A stretch of 45,288 nucleotides of DNA, taken from an uncultured Bacteroidales bacterium (lineage in GTDB: Bacteria; Bacteroidota; Bacteroidia; Bacteroidales; Muribaculaceae). The stretch spans positions 1 through 45,288 of the forward strand of contig CACWID010000022.1 in NCBI GenBank assembly GCA_902760865.1. The letters run 5' to 3'. A program made the position numbers and the translations under genes. The notes under the pieces are model-generated. The model saw nothing but the letters and a program-made list of their open reading frames with translations. It was not told the origin of the DNA and searched no databases. Below are positions 33,356 to 40,705 of this stretch, in pieces. Positions within the stretch are counted from its first letter, which is position 1. Every line of letters begins with the position of its first letter.

Positions 33356-34204
33356 TCAGCACGCCTTAAAGCTCATGTCAAGCGACTTGATCGAGTGGGT
33401 CAAGGCACCTACCGAGATGTAGTCCACGCCGCACTCGCCATAGGCGCGCAACGTGTCGATGGTAATGCCGCCGCTCGACTCGGTCTCCACCCTGCCGTTG
33501 ATGATTTCCACGGCCTTGCGGGTATTTTCAACTGAGAAATTGTCGAGCATCACGCGGTCCACGCCACCATGGTCGAGCACCTGCTGCAACTCGTCGAAGT
33601 TACGCACCTCGATCTCGATCTTCAGGTCCTTGCCGTTGTCACGGCACCACTGGTGGGCTTTCTCGATGGCAGGCACGATGCCGCCGGCAAAGTCCACATG
33701 ATTGTCCTTGAGCAGGATCATGTCGAACAGGCCGATGCGGTGGTTGCAACCGCCACCAATCTTGACAGCCTCTTTCTCCAGCATGCGCATGCCGGGCGTC
33801 GTCTTGCGGGTGTCGAGAACGCGGGTCTTGAGGCCTTCCAGGCACTTGGCATAGCGTGCCGTGGTCGTTGCCACACCGCTCATGCGCTGCATGATGTTGA
33901 GCATCAGGCGCTCGGTCTGCAACAGCGAGCGCACCTTACCGGTCACGACAAAGGCGATATCGCCAGGCTTGACATGAGCACCGTCACCGATCATCACCTC
34001 CATCTGCAGCTCGGGGTCAAACTTCTCAAACACGCGGCGCGCAATCTCCACGCCGGCCAGAATGCCCTCTTCCTTCACAATCAGGCGCTGCCGTCCCATC
34101 TCTTCGGCAGGAATGCAGCACAAGGTCGTCGCGTCACCGTCACCGATGTCCTCGGCAAATGCCAGGTCGATCAACTCGTCAATCAGTTCTTCTCTTGTTT
34201 TCAT
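33356..34204 (-). CDS. nadC: Nicotinate-nucleotide pyrophosphorylase (quinolinate phosphoribosyltransferase)
   Basis: Cytosolic NAD biosynthesis enzyme of 282 residues: quinolinate + PRPP to nicotinate mononucleotide, CO2 and PPi. The N-terminal open-sandwich part (EDIGDGDATTLCCIP) precedes the barrel with RLMLNIMQRMSGVATTTARY, DTRKTTPGMRMLEKEAVKIGG, NHRIGLFDMILLKDNH and IEIEVRNFDEL. The C-terminal glycine-rich phosphate site is SSGGITIDTLRAYGECGVDYIS. Length is normal. nadA and nadB are not nearby. It has its own promoter, overlapping that of rlmH. Confidence 0.95.
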   Translation of the reverse strand: MKTREELIDELIDLAFAEDIGDGDATTLCCIPAEEMGRQRLIVKEEGILAGVEIARRVFEKFDPELQMEVMIGDGAHVKPGDIAFVVTGKVRSLLQTERLMLNIMQRMSGVATTTARYAKCLEGLKTRVLDTRKTTPGMRMLEKEAVKIGGGCNHRIGLFDMILLKDNHVDFAGGIVPAIEKAHQWCRDNGKDLKIEIEVRNFDELQQVLDHGGVDRVMLDNFSVENTRKAVEIINGRVETESSGGITIDTLRAYGECGVDYISVGALTHSIKSLDMSFKAC

Positions 34205-34235
34205 ATTAATTTTGCATTTAGTGATTTCTCGACCA

Positions 34236-34267
34236 CAAAGTTAGGGAGTTTTCGGCGGATTTGCTAA
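34236..34267 (-). promoter_or_regulatory. Promoter of nadC
   Basis: On the - strand TTAG (34264-34267), a 20-base spacer and TAACTTTG (34236-34243) match the Bacteroidetes promoter with one mismatch. It overlaps the divergent rlmH promoter almost completely. Confidence 0.6.
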
Positions 34268-34272
34268 TTTTG
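34241..34272 (+). promoter_or_regulatory. Promoter of rlmH
   Basis: TTAG at 34241-34244, a 20-base spacer and TAATTTTG at 34265-34272 match the Bacteroidetes promoter with one mismatch. The ATG is 30 bases downstream of the -7 element. Each promoter's upstream element overlaps the -7 element of the other strand. Confidence 0.6.
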
Positions 34273-34302
34273 TGCCAAGAAACATAAAAACATTATCAGA
34301 AA

Positions 34303-34776
34303 ATGAAGATTACGCTAGCTGTCATCGGCAAGACCGAAGTCGGTTTTGTGCGGCAAGGCATCGACGAGTATGTCAAGCGCCTGCAGCACTACGTGTCGTT
34401 CAACATCCAGTACATCGGCGATATCAAGGGCACCCGCAACATGAGCGAGGAGCAGCAGAAGGTCGCCGAGGGTCGCCAGTTGCTGGCCTCGTTGGAGCCC
34501 AGCGACTACATCGTGCTCCTCGACGAGCACGGCACCGAGCGCACCTCGATGGACTACAGCCAGTGGCTGCAGCGACGCATGGCGAGCGGCTGCAAGCGCA
34601 TGGTATTTGTCGTTGGCGGCCCGTACGGGTTCTCTAAGGAAGTCTATGACCGTTCCAACGAGATGATTTCGCTCAGCAAGATGACGTTTCCCCACGAGTT
34701 GGTCCGTCTCATCTTTGTCGAGCAGCTCTACCGCGCATTCACCATCCTGCGGCACGAGCCCTATCACCATGAGTGA
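34303..34776 (+). CDS. rlmH: 23S rRNA pseudouridine-1915 N3-methyltransferase RlmH
   Basis: Small SPOUT methyltransferase of 157 residues acting on 23S rRNA pseudouridine 1915 in the assembled 70S ribosome. The SAM site FVVGGPYGFSKEVYDRS and the C-terminal SKMTFPHELVRLIFVEQLYRA...HEPYHHE are the family signatures. Length is normal. Divergent from nadC. Confidence 0.96.
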   Translation: MKITLAVIGKTEVGFVRQGIDEYVKRLQHYVSFNIQYIGDIKGTRNMSEEQQKVAEGRQLLASLEPSDYIVLLDEHGTERTSMDYSQWLQRRMASGCKRMVFVVGGPYGFSKEVYDRSNEMISLSKMTFPHELVRLIFVEQLYRAFTILRHEPYHHE

Positions 34777-34810
34777 GGTTTTTAGATAAACGGTAAAAGG
34801 AGATTTTGTG

Positions 34811-35938
34811 ATGATGAAAGGGAGATTATATATCTTGATGATATTGCTCTTGGCGGTTGTGATGGCCGAGGCGAAATCCTATTATAACTCGGTGGGCAAC
34901 AACTTCGGCGGACTGTTCCCTCATCCGGGCATGAGGATGCAAGGGCGCTACCGGGGCATTGAGGACAACATGCTCATCGAGGAGAACGCGACCATGGGCA
35001 CGGCCTTCAACCTCGACACCATGCGCGTCAGGAGCGGTGCCTATCGCTACCAGCTGCGCCTTGCCAACCTCAACAACAAGCAGGGCAAGACCGTCTCAGT
35101 CCCGGACCGCATGACCGGCGAGAAGGCCAAAATCACGAGTACTCAATGGGGACTGGTGTTCAATCATGACGGCGCCGGCAATTACTGTGCGGTGCTGCTC
35201 AGCTGCGACAACAGCACCCCCTATAACGACATCACCGACCAGCGCTCGATGCAGGTGTCACTGATAGAGCACCGGGGCAAGACGACAACCGAGCTGGCCA
35301 GCGCCACGCTCACCAAGGGCGTCTCGCTCGAGGACGACCTGAACAACCTGTGCGTCGATGTCGATGAACGCAGCGTCAGCGTCTCGATCGGCAAGAACGA
35401 CCTGCAGTATGTCCTGGAGGCCTCCGTCACCCGTCCGGCAGGAGCGGTGATGGTGGGCTACTTCGTGGGACCCGGTGCACGTGTCGCTGTCGAGCGGGCC
35501 GTGCTCACCATCGGGAATGACAACCAGGTGGAAACGGCCACGCCATGGACCCTCGATGCACTGGACGAGCACTTCGAGACGAGTACCGATCCCGTCGAGG
35601 GCTACTGGCAGTATCTCGACCGCGACATGGAGGACACTTGGCTCAAGCTGGGAGGCCGTTACACCATCGCTGTCGTCAGTGCAGGGGACGGCTACGACAT
35701 CATCTATGTCAGCGGTGCACAGGTCAAGAAATCGCAATGGCAGCCGGGCATGAAGAAAGGGCACATCAAGAAGACCATCTTCAGCGGCAACTATGACCTG
35801 ACTTGGATTGATGCCACCATGGAGCCCATCGACGAGGACGCCTATGCCGCCATCGAGAACGGTGTCATCCTCTCGCTCAATTTCCCCGTTTACAAGAGCC
35901 AGGTTCGGTTTGCAAAAGTGCTTAACCCCGTTGACTAA
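34811..35938 (+). CDS. Exported protein of unknown function
   Basis: Not recognised. A protein of 375 residues with a clear signal peptide (KGRLYILMILLLAVVMAEA). The start at 34811 is supported by AAAAGGAGA at 34795-34803; a GTG at 34808 is less well spaced. The mature part is beta-rich with few hydrophobic helices: RYQLRLANLNNKQGK, QWGLVFNHDGAGNYCAVLL and VMVGYFVGPGARVAVERAVL suggest a lectin/laminin-G-like sandwich (an inference). Then comes a second part with GYWQYLDRDMEDTWLKLGGRYTIAVV and YDLTWIDATMEPI. There is no lipobox and no obvious cell-surface sorting tail. It lies between rlmH and the first outer-membrane paralog; the latter has its own promoter. Confidence 0.75.
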   Translation: MMKGRLYILMILLLAVVMAEAKSYYNSVGNNFGGLFPHPGMRMQGRYRGIEDNMLIEENATMGTAFNLDTMRVRSGAYRYQLRLANLNNKQGKTVSVPDRMTGEKAKITSTQWGLVFNHDGAGNYCAVLLSCDNSTPYNDITDQRSMQVSLIEHRGKTTTELASATLTKGVSLEDDLNNLCVDVDERSVSVSIGKNDLQYVLEASVTRPAGAVMVGYFVGPGARVAVERAVLTIGNDNQVETATPWTLDALDEHFETSTDPVEGYWQYLDRDMEDTWLKLGGRYTIAVVSAGDGYDIIYVSGAQVKKSQWQPGMKKGHIKKTIFSGNYDLTWIDATMEPIDEDAYAAIENGVILSLNFPVYKSQVRFAKVLNPVD

Positions 35939-35948
35939 AAGTTAAATA

Positions 35949-35980
35949 TTTGCTCAAATCAAATAATGTGAGTACTTTTG
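35949..35980 (+). promoter_or_regulatory. Promoter of the first outer-membrane paralog
   Basis: TTTG at 35949-35952, a 20-base spacer and TACTTTTG at 35973-35980 match the Bacteroidetes promoter exactly. The ATG is 40 bases downstream of the -7 element. Confidence 0.75.
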
Positions 35981-36020
35981 CACCCGAATTTTACTAAACC
36001 ATCAAATAATTAGCATTATA

Positions 36021-36794
36021 ATGAAAAAATTAGTACTGATTTTTGCTGCCATGTTCGCTATGGCACAGATAAATGCGGCAACCCCTGAAGCAGCCGTAAA
36101 CAATGACGCTACTAACGCTGAATCCCCCGCGTTGACCGCACCAGTCGATGACGATGACAGTCCTATAGTCCTGCTCGATAAGTCCGACGCCAAGCTTAAC
36201 AAGAACTGGGCTATCTTCACCGACGGTTTCTACCTGGGTTTGGGCATCAAGCACAACTGGGAACCTATCAACAATAGCTTTGAGGTCGGTATCCTCAATC
36301 TTGTCGGACTGAAGTACAACAGCTTGCACGGACAGACCATCACGCTGGGTGCCGGTTTCCATCACCGCTCCTACAGCATGAAGCGCCCCAATATGCTCGT
36401 GCGCAATGCTCAATATGAAGTCGAGACATCGGTTTATCCTTCGACAAACGTCAACGAGATCAAGCACCGCTCGTCCAACCTGAACCAGTGGACCGTGCAG
36501 TTCCCCCTGGTTTTCCGTCAGCGCATCGTGAAGAAGCTTGACATTGCCGTTGCCGGTATCCTGAACTGGAACACCTATGCCCGCGTGGACAACCACTACG
36601 AGTTGAACAAAACCGACTATGACACCCATTACAAGGGGCTCAAGCAGAACAAGGTGAACTTTGACTTCATGGGCAGCCTCACCTGGAATGAGGTGGGTAT
36701 CTACTGCCGCTATAGCCCTGGCAAGTTCTTCAAGGAGGGCTACGGTCCCGAAATCAAGAACACTTGGACCATGGGTCTGATCTTCGGTTTGTAA
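36021..36794 (+). CDS. Putative outer-membrane beta-barrel protein, paralog 1
   Basis: Exported protein of 257 residues with a signal peptide (KKLVLIFAAMFAMAQINA), an acidic mature N-terminus and alternating beta strands. No named family was recognised. It is clearly paralogous to the protein at 38375-39232: both share LNYN/LKYN-S/TLHGQ, SMKRPN/SLKRPN, NWNTYA/NWNVYA, Y-G-IKQNK and the nearly identical end CRYSPxxxFKxGYGPEIKNTW. The C-terminus GLIFGL and strand pattern fit a small outer-membrane barrel. It has its own promoter and an intrinsic terminator, so it is expressed separately from the sigma-factor operon that follows. Confidence 0.75.
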   Translation: MKKLVLIFAAMFAMAQINAATPEAAVNNDATNAESPALTAPVDDDDSPIVLLDKSDAKLNKNWAIFTDGFYLGLGIKHNWEPINNSFEVGILNLVGLKYNSLHGQTITLGAGFHHRSYSMKRPNMLVRNAQYEVETSVYPSTNVNEIKHRSSNLNQWTVQFPLVFRQRIVKKLDIAVAGILNWNTYARVDNHYELNKTDYDTHYKGLKQNKVNFDFMGSLTWNEVGIYCRYSPGKFFKEGYGPEIKNTWTMGLIFGL

Positions 36795-36821
36795 TCATCG
36801 AACGGAGATAACTGACATTAC

Positions 36822-36863
36822 AGACGGAAATTCCCGAAAATGATGGAATTTCCGTCTTTTTTT
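36822..36863 (+). terminator. Intrinsic terminator after paralog 1
   Basis: AGACGGAAATTCC (36822-36834) pairs perfectly with GGAATTTCCGTCT (36845-36857) and is followed by a T-run. It separates the first outer-membrane paralog from the ECF sigma operon. Confidence 0.92.
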
Positions 36864-36922
36864 CATTTTTTTGTTACAAATGACATATCTCTGCGTTTAT
36901 TGAATAGAAACGATGATTAATC

Positions 36923-37426
36923 ATGAAGCAGACTGACCGCATCACTAATGCATTCACAGCCTTGAGGGAGCAGATGCTCTCGCTGGCAGAGCGCATCACG
37001 GGCAACCGTGACGATGCCGCCGATGCGGTACAGGACGCCTTCGTGAAACTGTGGCAACAGCGGGGACGGTATGAGAGCACTAGTCATGCCCAGGGTGCCG
37101 GGATGATGACCGTGCGCACCACCAGCATCGACCTGGCGCGGCGCAACAGCCACCGATCGGATGTCCCCGTCGAGCAAGCCGTTGACACCGTCGAGGAAGT
37201 GACCGATAACGAGCGCAGCTTAGCCTACCAGCAAGTGCGTGCCATCATCGACAACGACCTGTCGGCCAACCAGCGCGCCATCATCGACATGAGAGAGGTG
37301 CAGGGCATGGAGTTTGACGACATTGCCATCCGATTGGGGATGCAACCCGCCACCGTCAGAGTGGAACTGAGCCGCGCCCGCAAGCGCGTACGAGAAATTT
37401 ACCGTAACAGCAGAAAAGAGAGTTGA
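36923..37426 (+). CDS. ECF-type RNA polymerase sigma factor
   Basis: Alternative sigma factor of 167 residues with the two ECF domains. Sigma-2 includes ITGNRDDAADAVQDAFVKLW (about residues 25-44). Sigma-4 includes LSANQRAIIDMREVQGMEFDDIA with helix-turn-helix IRLGMQPATVRVELSRARKR (about 112-160). The spacing and length are normal. The next gene, three bases downstream, has the layout of an anti-sigma protein, so the pair likely forms a membrane-signalled regulon. The targets are unknown; the two flanking outer-membrane paralogs are the obvious candidates. No Bacteroidetes housekeeping promoter was found upstream, which fits autoregulation but does not show it. Confidence 0.9.
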   Translation: MKQTDRITNAFTALREQMLSLAERITGNRDDAADAVQDAFVKLWQQRGRYESTSHAQGAGMMTVRTTSIDLARRNSHRSDVPVEQAVDTVEEVTDNERSLAYQQVRAIIDNDLSANQRAIIDMREVQGMEFDDIAIRLGMQPATVRVELSRARKRVREIYRNSRKES

Positions 37427-37429
37427 ATC

Positions 37430-37891
37430 ATGAACGATTACCAGCACATCAACAGTCAAGAGGAGTTAGAACAACTCATCGACCGATACTTCAACGGCAT
37501 GACGTCAGTCGAGGAAGAGGACGCCTTGAGGTCCTGCCTTGCCCGTTGCCCGTGGAGCAGCCAGGCCATCGACGAGGCGCGGATGGTAATGGGCTACTTT
37601 GCCACCCACAGCGACCGGCACAGACGGCAGACCGCCAAAAGCAGGCGCCAACTGGTCGCAGGCATCGCGGCCTCGATAGCCATCATACTGGCTGTTGGTG
37701 GGTATGCCTTGTGGCATCAGCAACAACCAGGCGACGTGTGCATTGCCTACGTGAACGGGCAGGTCGTGCAGGACAATGACAAGGTGATGGCGCTGGTTGC
37801 CGACGACTTGAGCAAGATGGACAATGCCGCCAATGCCATGACCGACCAACTCTCCAGCCTGGGTGAAGCCTTAGAACTTGACAACGAATAA
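37430..37891 (+). CDS. Putative anti-sigma factor, single-pass membrane protein
   Basis: Protein of 153 residues with a soluble N-terminal part (1-70), one membrane helix (LVAGIAASIAIILAVGGYAL, about residues 75-94) and a short outer part. The N-terminal motif ELEQLIDRYFNGMTSVEEEDALRSCL resembles the start of Bacteroidetes anti-sigma proteins (DRYF-G-TS-EEE-LR). It lacks the FecR-like periplasmic domain, so the signal input is probably different from that of TonB-linked systems. The gene follows the ECF sigma factor by three bases, and the next gene starts within 16 bases. Confidence 0.75.
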   Translation: MNDYQHINSQEELEQLIDRYFNGMTSVEEEDALRSCLARCPWSSQAIDEARMVMGYFATHSDRHRRQTAKSRRQLVAGIAASIAIILAVGGYALWHQQQPGDVCIAYVNGQVVQDNDKVMALVADDLSKMDNAANAMTDQLSSLGEALELDNE

Positions 37892-37907
37892 AAAAATGAC
37901 AACCGAT

Positions 37908-38351
37908 ATGAAACGAATCACTATCATCCTGACCTGCCTGTTGACCACCATGGCAGCCATGGCCCAGACAGGCTTGAACATCAACCGCCTGTTTGACGGA
38001 CGATACAAAAAAGCGGCTGGCGCCACCGAGATCATCGTCACCGGAGTTCAGGCCCGCGAAATCGGATTGACCGTCTATCACAGCCTGAGCGTGACAGACA
38101 AGAACCAGGCCGAACTTGTCGAGGCAATGGTTGTAAAAGACGGTGCGCAGGCTGTCGACAAAGAAGTGGAATACCGCAACGGGCAACTCTATTACGGCTT
38201 CTACACGATGAAAAAGGGTAAACGCGACAACCGTTACATCTTCTACTTGAATCAGAACCTGGCCCGCAAGTCTCCCAAAAACATCGTCACCCTTATCTAT
38301 ATGGAAGGGTTTGCCAGCCAAGAAGAAATCAAGAAACTCATCCGTAAATAA
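37908..38351 (+). CDS. Small exported protein in the ECF sigma operon (DUF6108-like)
   Basis: Protein of 147 residues with a signal peptide (KRITIILTCLLTTMAAMAQ). The mature part is short and beta-rich: NINRLFDGRYKKAAGATEIIVTG, LTVYHSLSV, KEVEYRNGQLYYGFYTM and NIVTLIYMEGFASQEEIKKLI. It resembles a family found next to ECF sigma/anti-sigma pairs in Bacteroides that I believe is catalogued as DUF6108; that name is uncertain. An ATG at 37896 is an alternative start; 37908 gives the better signal peptide. It may be a periplasmic partner or output of the sigma system. Confidence 0.75.
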   Translation: MKRITIILTCLLTTMAAMAQTGLNINRLFDGRYKKAAGATEIIVTGVQAREIGLTVYHSLSVTDKNQAELVEAMVVKDGAQAVDKEVEYRNGQLYYGFYTMKKGKRDNRYIFYLNQNLARKSPKNIVTLIYMEGFASQEEIKKLIRK

Positions 38352-38374
38352 TCACTAAATAAAAACATAAGGAA

Positions 38375-39232
38375 ATGAAAAAGATTGTACTTCTATTCGC
38401 AACAATGCTTGCCATGGCGCAAGCACAGGCCACGGCCCCCGATACAGTGACCGTCATCCAGCAGCCCAGCAAGGTCATCATCACCGAGACGCCGACAGGC
38501 TCACAGGTAAAGGTGATCGGATCAAAGGAAGAAGAGGACTATAGTTACACCTATGAGATGCAACACTCGGGAAACGACACGGTCCACACTACACAGTCCA
38601 CCGACTGGGAGCTGAATCTGCCGTTCATGAAGAGCAGCAACAAGGAGTACCACTGGAGCATCGTTTGTTCTGGATTATACTTCGGAGCCGGACTCGGCAC
38701 TTCCTATGACTTGATCAACAACTGCTTCAACTGGGGTATCCTCAACTTTGCCAGCCTCAATTACAACACCCTGCATGGACAGCAATTCTCAATTGGCGTC
38801 GGCTATGACAACAAGCGTTTCTCGCTCAAGCGCCCCAATTGCTTTGTCATGGACGAAGCGACCAACATTGTGGGCATCGATTCTTATCCCGAGGGAACCG
38901 TTGACCGATCATCAGTCCTCTCGGTCAGGGCCATCCAATTCCCGCTCCAATTCCAGCAGTTTATCGGGAAAAATTTCCACATCACTCTGGGCGGAACCAT
39001 GAACTGGAACGTCTATGCCAAGTGCAACACCCATTATAAGGTCAACAAGACCCACCACGACGTATCTTATCGCGGAATCAAGCAGAACAAGTTGACTTTT
39101 GACGTCTATGGCGCTTTGTCCTACAATCGCTTTGGAGTTTACTGCCGCTACAGTCCCTGTGAAGTGTTCAAGAAGGGCTATGGTCCCGAAATCAAGAACA
39201 CTTGGATGCTGGGCGTTATCATTGGTTTATAA
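38375..39232 (+). CDS. Putative outer-membrane beta-barrel protein, paralog 2
   Basis: Exported protein of 285 residues with a signal peptide (KKIVLLFATMLAMAQAQA). It is paralogous to the 36021-36794 protein over about the last 190 residues, with the same strand order and end (CRYSPCEVFKKGYGPEIKNTW). The N-terminal 85 residues differ and include a Thr/Val-rich section (VTVIQQPSKVIITETPTGSQVKVIG). It is the last gene of the sigma-factor operon, 23 bases after the small exported protein, so unlike paralog 1 it should depend on the sigma operon's transcription. Confidence 0.75.
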   Translation: MKKIVLLFATMLAMAQAQATAPDTVTVIQQPSKVIITETPTGSQVKVIGSKEEEDYSYTYEMQHSGNDTVHTTQSTDWELNLPFMKSSNKEYHWSIVCSGLYFGAGLGTSYDLINNCFNWGILNFASLNYNTLHGQQFSIGVGYDNKRFSLKRPNCFVMDEATNIVGIDSYPEGTVDRSSVLSVRAIQFPLQFQQFIGKNFHITLGGTMNWNVYAKCNTHYKVNKTHHDVSYRGIKQNKLTFDVYGALSYNRFGVYCRYSPCEVFKKGYGPEIKNTWMLGVIIGL

Positions 39233-39253
39233 AGAACATTTCATCCTCTTGTA

Positions 39254-39275
39254 GAGACGCAAAATCTTGCGTCTC
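39254..39275. repeat. GAGACGC hairpin element
   Basis: GAGACGCAA pairs with TTGCGTCTC around AATC. It is a single-hairpin relative of the double element at 15783-15863 and lies just downstream of the outer-membrane paralog 2, where it could also act as a terminator for that operon. Confidence 0.7.
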
Positions 39276-39304
39276 AAGGGGGCACATCAAGTCAAACAAA
39301 ACGA

Positions 39305-39340
39305 TAAGAGTTAGGAGAGAACCACCCCTCCTAACTCTTA
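39305..39340. repeat. Perfect 13-base inverted repeat beside a heptad array
   Basis: TAAGAGTTAGGAG pairs with CTCCTAACTCTTA around a 10-base loop. It lies between convergent genes and can act as a bidirectional terminator. The right arm joins the heptad array without a gap, and its CTCCTAA word is the heptad used at 33322-33349. Confidence 0.7.
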
Positions 39341-39389
39341 CTGTTAACTATTAACTATTAACTATTAACTATTAACTATTAACTGTTAA
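39341..39389. repeat. Heptanucleotide tandem array, CTATTAA x7, touching a stop codon
   Basis: Seven uninterrupted 7-base units: CTGTTAA, five CTATTAA, CTGTTAA. The next base starts the stop codon of the - strand MBL gene (CTA = TAG), which continues the array's phase. It is the longest and most regular heptad array in the window. Confidence 0.9.
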
Positions 39390-40031
39390 CTAAATAAACG
39401 GGTTGCACCGTTTCTCGTCGGCAACGGTGGTTGTGGGGCCATGGCCCGAGGCGATGACGGTCTCGTCGGGCAAGGGAAGTATCTTCTCGCGGATGCTGAT
39501 GATGAGTTGCGCCATGTCGCCGCCCCACAGGTCGGTACGGCCCACGCTGCCGTTGAAAATGGTGTCGCCCGAGATGAGCAGGCCGCTCCCTGCCAGGTAG
39601 AAGGCCAGGCCGCCAGGGCTGTGGCCAGGCACATGCAGCACCTGGATGGTATCCTCGCCGAGGGGGATGATGTCGCCGTCGGCGAGTTCGCGGTCGATGG
39701 TCAACGGTTCGCACTCCACTTTAAGCTGAAATTCCTGAATCTGTTTCGGCAGTTCCAGTCCCAACTGCGCATCCTGAGCGCTGGCACACACGTCGGCCCC
39801 GGTCTTGTCGGCGAGCCAGCGGGTTCCGGTAATGTGGTCGATGTGCATGTGGGTCAACAGGATGTGGGTCACATTCAGTTCTTGTCCTTCTATAAACTTA
39901 GCCACCATCTCGCGCTCGGCCTCACGCATCATGCCGGGGTCAACGACGACGGCCTCACGCGTGGCCTCGTCCCACAGGATATACATGTTCTCGCCAAACG
40001 GGTTGACGGTCATCATTGTCGCATTAATCAT
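39390..40031 (-). CDS. Metallo-beta-lactamase fold hydrolase (glyoxalase II-like)
   Basis: Cytosolic zinc hydrolase of 213 residues. The metal motif LLTHMHIDHITG gives His61, His63, Asp65 and His66. A further ligand His lies in VLHVPGHSPGGLAFY, the bridging Asp in LLISGDTIFN and the last His in IASGHGPTTTV. This is the short MBL form common in bacteria and often annotated hydroxyacylglutathione hydrolase-like; a thioester or S-acyl substrate is possible but not shown. Its ATG overlaps the stop of rsmG (ATGA), so translation is coupled. Confidence 0.88.
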   Translation of the reverse strand: MINATMMTVNPFGENMYILWDEATREAVVVDPGMMREAEREMVAKFIEGQELNVTHILLTHMHIDHITGTRWLADKTGADVCASAQDAQLGLELPKQIQEFQLKVECEPLTIDRELADGDIIPLGEDTIQVLHVPGHSPGGLAFYLAGSGLLISGDTIFNGSVGRTDLWGGDMAQLIISIREKILPLPDETVIASGHGPTTTVADEKRCNPFI

Positions 40032-40648
40032 AACGGCAAATACAATATCTTTTTGGTCTTGAAAAATTCTTCCTTAAAATAATTGGACAACTCGTCGATG
40101 AGCACCTGGTTCTTGAACGGCTGCACCTCGCCCGTCAGGTCACCGCCCTTGAGGCAGATGAGTCCGTTGGGCACGGCATTGCGGTCCTCGCTGTCGATAA
40201 AGCGGCGAACCAGGGGCACCATATCGCCCAAGTCCATCACCGCGCGACTCACCACAAAGTCAAACTTGCCTTTCACCTCCTTGACATCACCGTGCTGGAA
40301 GGTCACGTTCGTCAGGCCGATGCGCTCGGCGATGTCCTGTGCCACCTTGAGTTTCTTGCCGATGCGGTCCACCAGATGGAACGACACCTCAGGGTAATAG
40401 ATGGCCAGCGGGATGCCGGGCAGTCCCCCACCCGTCCCCAGGTCCATCACCCGCGTGCCGGGCGTAAACTTGACGAACTTGACCAGTCCCAGCGAGTGCA
40501 GGATGTGATTCACCTCCAGATTGTCTATGTCCTTACGGGAAATGACGTTGATCTTGGCATTCCACTCGGGGTACAACGTCTCGAGTTGTAAAAACTGCTC
40601 ACGCTGCAACTCGCTCAACTCCGGGAAATATTTCAGTATCTCTTGCAT
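40028..40648 (-). CDS. rsmG: 16S rRNA (guanine527-N7)-methyltransferase RsmG
   Basis: Cytosolic methyltransferase of 206 residues, once called GidB, acting on G527 of 16S rRNA. The SAM site is VMDLGTGGGLPGIPLAI; the N-terminal NVISRKDIDNLEVNHILHSL and the later FDFVVSRAVMDL are family hallmarks. Loss of this enzyme gives low-level streptomycin resistance in other bacteria. It forms a two-gene unit with the MBL hydrolase. Confidence 0.95.
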   Translation of the reverse strand: MQEILKYFPELSELQREQFLQLETLYPEWNAKINVISRKDIDNLEVNHILHSLGLVKFVKFTPGTRVMDLGTGGGLPGIPLAIYYPEVSFHLVDRIGKKLKVAQDIAERIGLTNVTFQHGDVKEVKGKFDFVVSRAVMDLGDMVPLVRRFIDSEDRNAVPNGLICLKGGDLTGEVQPFKNQVLIDELSNYFKEEFFKTKKILYLPL

Positions 40649-40663
40649 TCAATCACTTTTTAC

Positions 40664-40705
40664 CTGTCAACTATTAACTATTCACTGTTAACTATTCACT
40701 GTTAA
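40664..40705. repeat. Heptanucleotide tandem array, CT(A/G)TT(A/C)A x6, touching a stop codon
   Basis: Six 7-base units: CTGTCAA, CTATTAA, CTATTCA, CTGTTAA, CTATTCA, CTGTTAA. It ends at 40705; 40706 starts the stop codon of the DUF3298 lipoprotein (CTA = TAG), again in phase. The other end is 15 bases upstream of the rsmG start, so it fills the spacer between two - strand genes. Confidence 0.88.
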
